DNA from: Euryodendron excelsum
Taxonomy: Eukaryota; Streptophyta; Magnoliopsida; Ericales; Pentaphylacaceae
DNA length: 64,000 nucleotides
NCBI GenBank assembly: GCA_033060915.1
Contig: CM065397.1
Location: forward strand, 25,705,001-25,769,000
Direction: 5' to 3'
Shown: piece after piece, positions 57,755 to 64,000 of the stretch
Position numbering within the stretch: the first letter of the stretch is position 1
How the letters are laid out: every line of letters starts with the position of its first letter
Made by a program: the position numbers and the translations under genes
The notes under the pieces: model-generated
The model's input: the letters and a program-made list of their open reading frames with translations, nothing else
Databases searched by the model: none
What the model was told of the DNA's origin: nothing

Positions 57755-60700
57755 AAAGCCTCATTCAACGTGAAAGGGGTCTGCAAACTTAACCTAAGAA
57801 TCTCATAATTCGATATACAGAGCTCGAGCACCTTCAAAAACCCTAGCCTCCCTAGGTTTTTCAAACCCTAACCACTATACACAAACCCTAGCCTCCTATA
57901 CATTCATACACTCCCCCATACACTCATACACTAGCATTCAACCACTCTCTGAAGACTTGAAGAGCAGCCATCCAAAGCTTGAAGACAACTCTTGAAGACT
58001 GAAGGTGAAGATCAGGACGAAGACTGAAGATTGAAGACCGCACGGCGCGCAAATAACAAGATACAAGGTAGGTTCCCTATTTAAGTTTCCGCACTTCCCC
58101 CCTCTCTCTTCTCTCTCCAACCCACTTGGGTTTTCTCTATTTTAATCCCCCATCTCTTTCCCCTCCTTTCTTTGCATGCTTGAAACAAGGGGATTCCCGG
58201 TCCATGTGTAGGATTGGACTATTGGAGAGTCACCGTGTCGGGGGCTTTCTTCTAGTCTAACCAAAGACCACGTGGGTCCGGCCCCCTTGATTATGTGGTG
58301 AAGCCTTAGCCTTGTATGTTCACGACCCCCAAATTGCATTGTGCATATCATGGTCTTGCATCTTTCAAAAACCGTTTTCAAAGTTGTTTTTCAAAACGTT
58401 TTTAAACTTGTTTTCAAAATTGCATTAAAATCTCTTTTTCAAAAACTTGTTTTCAAAACCACAATTCTAGGGTGATTCTAGCCTTTCCATGGCTAGGGTT
58501 GCTTTAGGAAAGTGTTATATTAAAAGTGGCCTTTTGGTCTATATTTTCAAACCTTGTTTTCAAAACCGCTTTCCTAAAGTGGTTCTAGCCTTCTTATGGC
58601 TAGAATTGCTTTAGGAAAGTGAGATGTTTTTACTCCTTCTAAAAACTCTCTCTTTTCAAAAATCTCTTCCTAAAATCTTTTTTTCAACATACTTTCCTAA
58701 AACTCTCCTCTCCAAAATTGTTTTCAAAAACTCCCTTCCAAAATCTATTTTTCAAAATTCTCTCTCCAAAATCTTTTCCTCAAAATTCACCCTCTAAAAA
58801 CACTCCCTAGATTCACCTTCCAAAAAACTCTCTCCAAAAATCTTTTCAAAAACTTTCTTCCCAAAATTTTCCTCCTCGAAATTCCCCTCCAGGATTTTCC
58901 TTCCAAAGTCTACGTTTCCAAAAACACACTTTCCAAAACTCCTCTTTAAAATCCTTCTCCAAAAACTCCCTCTTCAAATATACTTTCCAAAAACTCCTTC
59001 CTAGGATTTCCCTTCTAGAAAACCTTCGTTTCCAAAAACGCACTTTCTAAAATCCCTTTTTCCTTAAGTCAAGCCCTAGAACCCACAATTAGGAAACCCT
59101 AAATTTTCTTTCCAAAAACACGATTTCCAAACTTTGCCCCAAACCTAGGTTTCCAAAATCTCTTGTTTTCATATCCAAACTATACATGTTTCCAAAACCT
59201 CTTTTCTACGTTAAAATTCCACACTTCCAAAACTAGGGTTTCTAGAATCTCCCTTTTCAAATCCTTGCCAAATCCTATCTTCCCTTTAGGAAACCAAATC
59301 CAATCCTCCGTTTTTGGAAACAAAATCAAATCTTTTCTTTTAGAAACTAAATCTAATCCCCTCCTAATCCCAAACCTTTCGTAATTCAAATCCTTCCTAA
59401 ACTTCTACTTTTCTAAATCTTAAGTTTCCAAAACTTGAACATAAAAATTTTTCCTAAGTTTTAAAACTCAACTTTCAAATCTTTCCTAATTCAACAAACC
59501 GTTTCCTAATTCAACCCCCCCTTTCCAAATCTTAACTTTCCAAATTCAAGTTTTCAAACTTTTTCCAAACTCAAATTTTTCCTAGTCTCAAGATTTTCCA
59601 AAACTCTAAAACTTTCTAAATCAAAACTTTCTAAATTTGAAACTTTCTCAAATCTTTCTAAACTTCTAAACTTTCTAAATTCTAAAACTTTCCAAAACTT
59701 CAAAATCTTTCTAAATCTAAGACTTTTCTAAACTCAAAACTTTCTCAATTCAAACATTTCCTAAACTAAAAACTTTCCTCTTTCAAACCTTTCCCAAAAC
59801 GAAATTTTCTTATTTTCAAAACTCCCTTGTTTTCAAAACTTCTCAAATTCAAAACTTCCTTTTTTTCAAACATTCCAAAACTCAAAACTTTCTTAATTCA
59901 AAACTTTCCTAATTCTAACCTTTCCTAATTCCAAAACTTTCCTAAACCTAAAATTTTCCTAATTCAAAACTTTCCAAAAATAAAATTTTCCTAAATCGAA
60001 CTTTTCCTAATTCAAACATTTCCTAAATCCAATCTTTTCTAAATTCCCAAACCTTCCAAGTCAAGTCAAATCTTTCCTAAGTCTCCTCTCTTTCCTAAGT
60101 TTAGGTTTCTTAAACCTTCTCTTTCCAAAACAAGTCCAAGTCTATCTTTTCAAATCAAAATTCAATCTTTTCACTTCTAAAATTCCAATGTCCAATTTTC
60201 AATCTTCTATTCAAAGTCCAATCTCTTCAATTTCGATCTCCAATCCCCTCTTCTAATTTCAAATCAAATTCAATTTCCAATCCAATCTCCTTCTTCAAAT
60301 CAAACCTTCTATTTTCAATCGGACTCCGGTCTGAACTACGACTGACCTGATTCTCCCAAAGGGATACGTAGGCAACCTTCATAGGTGCGGTCACAACACT
60401 TTTCAAACTTTCAATTCCACCCTCATGGGTGTGGTTTTCAAAATCTATTTTCAAATCTCAAATTTCAATCAATTTTCAAAATTCCAATTTCAAATTTCTA
60501 TTTTCAAATTTTCAAACTTTCCAATTTCAATTCTATCACTTCAAATCTTTTTCAAATCAAATCAATTTCTTTCCAAATCTATTTTTCAATTCTTTTATCT
60601 TGCACTTGCATCTCATGCATCATATTTATTTCAAACATTGTTTTTCTAAAGTGGATAGGATTGGACATGGGTTAATTAAAAACTCTCATAGGTGAATCTT

Positions 60701-61149
60701 GGGTAGATTGACATGTAGGTACCGAAAGGGCGGGGTAGGGTGATAGCTTAGTGCGTCTTCCCTGCACGTAACCAACCTCCGAATCTAGATCACTGATTTC
60801 AAAGACCAAAAGGAGTTATTTTTCTAAGAAAGGGCTAAATGTTTTCCAAAGGTTGCCAAACAACCCGTTTTCTTAAAAACCCTCTCTTGAGGAGATCTTT
60901 TCAAAATCGTTTTTCAAAAACCCTAAGTGTAATCTTCGGATTATGCTTAATTTTTAGGTGACCTAACTCACCTTAATTAAGTTAGGTGGCGACTCCGAAT
61001 CTTTTTCAAAAGCCCTTTATTCAAACCTATTTTCAATTCAAACCTAATCGCATTCATTCTTTTAGGAGGGTGAGTTATGACGAGAGAGTACAGCATTTTT
61101 TCCGCTTGGGTGAGTATTCCTCGAGTGCGAAAAATCTGGGCGCGACAGC

Positions 61150-61167
61150 TGGCGACTCCGCTGGGGA
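61150..61167 (+). promoter_or_regulatory. Arg-tRNA-like primer-binding site
   Basis: TGGCGACTCCGCTGGGGA, two bases after the LTR end. It is complementary to the 3' end of plant tRNA-Arg(ACG), with one difference as I recall that tRNA. This form is typical of Tat/Ogre-type elements. Confidence 0.85.
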
Positions 61168-64000
61168 AACTTAGAGGGTTAGGCCGTTAGTCATGTCTCT
61201 TTACCCTTTACCCATGTAGAGTCTTCAAGTAACTTGGTTCAATCCTATTCACTCTAAATTTTCAAAACTAAATTTTCAAAATTGTTTTAAAAAAAAAACA
61301 AACATGCATTCATTCATATTATCTTGTATTATGTTTGCCATCCACATACTAACACTTGTATCTTTGTTTTGTAGGTGCGCTTTATGTTTAAACATTATTA
61401 ACTACTTTGCATAAATGTGATGTACAGGATGAATGGGAGTTGTTGGGCCCTTTCCTCCACTTTTAAAAATCACACACACACACACTGCATGTGCACTTGC
61501 ATTCTGCATACTTGCATACCCTGATATGTCCTTTCTAGTTAGAAAGGGGGAACGGTATATTGGTTGTGGGCAAGATGCTGTGTCAGTTTCTTCGCCTACG
61601 GCCTCTTGATGATTCCCCCGCTCGGATCACCAACCGATCATGGCACCACCTTGGGGAGTGGGCCTAGGTTTGAAGATCCGGGGACCGAGCCTTTTTAGGA
61701 CGCATTAGTTAACCCTCAACCTCATACTCATATAGACACCATGCATAGCCGAACCTCTGCCGGATTTAGGACACGAGCACCGTTTTCAAAATCACGGAGG
61801 AAAGGGCGACTGCTCTTACTTTCATTTATACCTACTGTTATAATGCTTGTATTTATACTGTTATAATGCATGTCTAACTGTTCATGCATGTTTACTTCAG
61901 TTATACCTTTTCTCTTTATACTTTTTGCATATTCATGTTCATGCATTCAATATTCCATGTCAAGACAAGAGTTCCAAGTAACTCAAATCACTGCATTCTC
62001 ATGCATATGATCAACCCATTGAGAGTGACACCAACGTTACTGTCCTTTGCATTAAACCTACCCAAACCCTAAGGGTTCCCGCGTAACCCTAAGGGACTCA
62101 TTGTATGCATCTCGATTCATTCCATAAAAGGGGCCCCAATCCCTCTATGCTCACGGAGATAGGGTTGCCAAGAAGACAAGGGGCAATCAATCAACAAAGT
62201 CTCTCAGCGACCTCCTCAACATCAAATCCAAGGAAGGCGAATCTGAAGACTCAAGAGTAGTTTAGGTTTTCCCTTTGGTAAAAGTAGATAGGTGGAAGTC
62301 CAAAGGAAAATGTTCCCCCTCCCCCTATTAAAATGTACTTCAATTCTTTTGTATTTCAAACTCAGAATTTAATGTATTTCTTTATTTTTATGAATGAATG
62401 CATGAATGGCTGAAGGGTCCTGCTTGACGGTAAGGTATCTTCATACAGGGGCAAATCCCCTATCTCCAAAAGTGAGTCAATGCATCATGTATAGCCTCCC
62501 CTCTAAGTAGGGGTATCCTTAGGACATGCATTACATAAAAATTTTCAAATCAAGGCACTGACTTCTTTTTATTTTTGTCTTCTATCCTCCCCCTCCTTAT
62601 CTCCAAGCACCAAGAGAACTGAAGACAGAAGCAAGACAAGAAGGGGGTTTCCTCAACCATCTATTTATGATTATCCTACTGCTCACATATTCACTTTTAT
62701 TATGTTCATACACCCATATCCATTCCAAGACAAGAGTTCCAAGAAACTCAAGTCATTTCATTTTCATGCATTTAATCAACCGTAGAGAGAAAGGAGCAAT
62801 CCAATCTCATGTTAATCAAACCTACCAAAACTCCTAAGGGTTCTTAAACCCTAAGGATTCATGGCATGCATAGAACCATATCTCGAGAGAGGCCCAAATC
62901 TCTCTCAGTCCATGGAGGTGGGATTGCCCAAATAAAGAAACATCAACCGGCCCACGCCACAGAGGTATTGTATTGCATAATAGGGGCAATACCCTGCCTC
63001 CAAAATGGACTTGTCATCATGTCTAGATTCCCTCAAAGAAGGGACCTCCATAGGACATGCATCGCATAAAACTTCCAACTTCACATACTGACTGCATTTT
63101 CTTTTTCTTTTTCTTTTTGTAGGTCAAAGAGCACGACTGAATTCATGGAATCCCTCTAGCACCTCATCAGATTCAAACTCATGGAAGGATAAACCTAGTT
63201 GTTAGAAAATACCAAACCTACATCAAAGAGCCAGAAGAACTGACCGTCCACCTACAAGACATTACCTCCACGACATGTCACAATCCAAGCAGAGGAGGAC
63301 TTCACTAGATGCGAAGTCTTGTCAGACTCGTGCATCGCAATAACACATCCTCTAACTTCTAAATGCATGACAAATATTGTGAACTCGCCCTCCATTGATA
63401 CGCCTGTTGAATGAAGCACCAAGAGGTTGATGTAGTCCCAAAACCCTATTAAGGATTCTCACCAAAAGGCCCACAAGAAAAGGGAGGTTTTCATAAAATT
63501 CATCTGTTTCCTTTTTGTCTGTCTATTTTCTTGCATATCTTATCTAAATAAACACACAGGCCGTGCATTCATGATTTGAAATGAAAAAGATGAAGTTTTC
63601 GGTTTATTCCCTTTGTCTCATACTCTTGTGGAGGATTGTTGCGTTTAAGGATTCTTTCCCATTTAATGATGACTCGACTTGAGGGATGGGATAGCATAGG
63701 CCACCTATTTAAAAGGGGTTAAAACCTTCGAGAGACAAAGAGAGAATGAGAGATAGGAGGAAGACAGTCTCAATAGAGAAGTGCATAGTTTATTGAAAAG
63801 GCGACACTTGCGTGATATCCTGGCTCAGCGATGGGCAGCTGAGTCCCTAAAATGATGAGAAGTCATTGTTCTACTTATCCCAAATAAACACTACCCTTTG
63901 CTCAGCCCACTAGAGCCATACATAATTTCTTTTCAGATATCCCCAAACCTATAACCATCCCCCACATTGGGATGAGCACAGAATAGTTGATTTGATAGAA
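61168..64000 (+). mobile_element. Internal leader of the Tat/Ogre-type element
   Basis: The first 2.8 kb of the internal region after the PBS. No gag or other protein could be read, consistent with the long leaders of this group; coding would lie beyond the window. It holds a large direct duplication (61,961-63,120), a c/a-rich (cacaca) tract near 61,472, and two T-rich segments ending in tttgtag (about 61,372 and 63,117) that look like splice acceptors. The frames listed here have no recognisable content. Confidence 0.75.
61961..63120. repeat. Diverged direct duplication in the leader
   Basis: Unit 1 (about 61,961-62,590) and unit 2 (about 62,726-63,120) share, in order, caagacaagagttccaag, ctaagggttc, catgcat, a tctctc/ctct...ggag-gggattgcc part, ggggcaataccc-like text, and aggacatgcat-cataaaa followed by a T-rich end. 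Unit 2 lacks about 230 bp present in unit 1. Confidence 0.75.

Larger units (their letters stand above)
55985..61147 (+). mobile_element. Full 5' LTR of a Tat/Ogre-type element
   Basis: LTR of 5,163 bp: start tgtaagcacccca at 55,985, end tctgggcgcgaca at 61,147, then a PBS. Layout from 5': a short conserved start; 81-bp units (56.2-56.46 kb); the 26-29-bp array (56.46-56.8 kb); a 132-bp near-repeat block (56.88-57.25 kb, frames around FCTGxAGT); a ggcgcc-rich hairpin zone (57.6-57.74 kb); the TATA-box (57,745); telo-box-like words; and a 2.5 kb C/T-rich 3' half with the ggatacgtaggcaacc box (60,361). It is the best-kept copy in the window. It inserted into the 55,420 LTR after the bases atcac, which should recur at its far end. 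No protein-coding gene lies inside; the listed frames are repeat shadows. Confidence 0.93.

Overview
This window looks like intergenic nuclear DNA of a flowering plant, most likely a eudicot (inference). The evidence is AT-rich DNA full of plant-type transposable elements, GT-AG splicing in the one gene I could build, and retrotransposon primer-binding sites of plant Tat/Ogre and Athila type. There are no operons, prophages, CRISPR arrays or tRNA/rRNA genes. Almost all of the listed reading frames are low-complexity shadows or broken transposon genes.

Left third (1-27,515). The backbone is one decayed Athila-type Ty3/gypsy element on the minus strand. It has a 5' LTR at 26,508-27,515, a PBS at 26,483-26,500, gag at about 17.2-18.5 kb, protease split between 16.1-16.5 kb and 11.1 kb, RT/RNase H/integrase at 10.8-7.9 kb, and no 3' LTR in view. 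It was invaded by very long (about 5 kb) LTRs of a Tat/Ogre-like family. Two are solo LTRs with target-site duplications: 11,180-16,148 (inside the protease gene) and 18,579-25,700 (in the leader before gag). A third, diverged LTR ends at 6,173, and a fourth, in the opposite orientation, occupies 1-2,768. The 18.6-25.7 kb LTR itself carries an inserted 2.3 kb TG...CA solo-LTR-like element (22,255-24,543).

Middle (27.5-54.3 kb). This is a patchwork of old transposons: a LINE RNase H remnant (28.45-29.25 kb, plus), a second solo-LTR-like element (30,061-31,797), a 5'-truncated L1-type LINE (35,938-38,640, minus, poly(A) tail), six diverged copies of a TIR element with 9-10 bp duplications (Mutator-like), one hAT-like insertion with a perfect 8-bp duplication (39,387-40,438), and a tRNA-derived SINE (42,223-42,423). 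The only convincing host gene is a two-exon gene at 53,359-53,623 on the minus strand. It encodes a 51-residue single-span membrane protein and has an AUG-stop (AUGUAA) just before its start codon.

Right end (54.3-64 kb). A three-level nest on the plus strand. A Tat/Retand-like element (LTR 54,339-54,857, PBS, start of gag) is cut at 55,420 by a long Tat/Ogre-like LTR. That LTR is cut at 55,985 by the best-preserved Tat/Ogre-like element, which has a 5,163-bp 5' LTR, an Arg-tRNA-like PBS and a 2.8 kb leader running off the window.

The long-LTR family is built from arrays of short inverted repeats (81-bp, 26-29-bp, 46-bp, 45-49-bp and 208-bp units). Their copy numbers differ sharply between copies, and they account for the longest open frames in the window.
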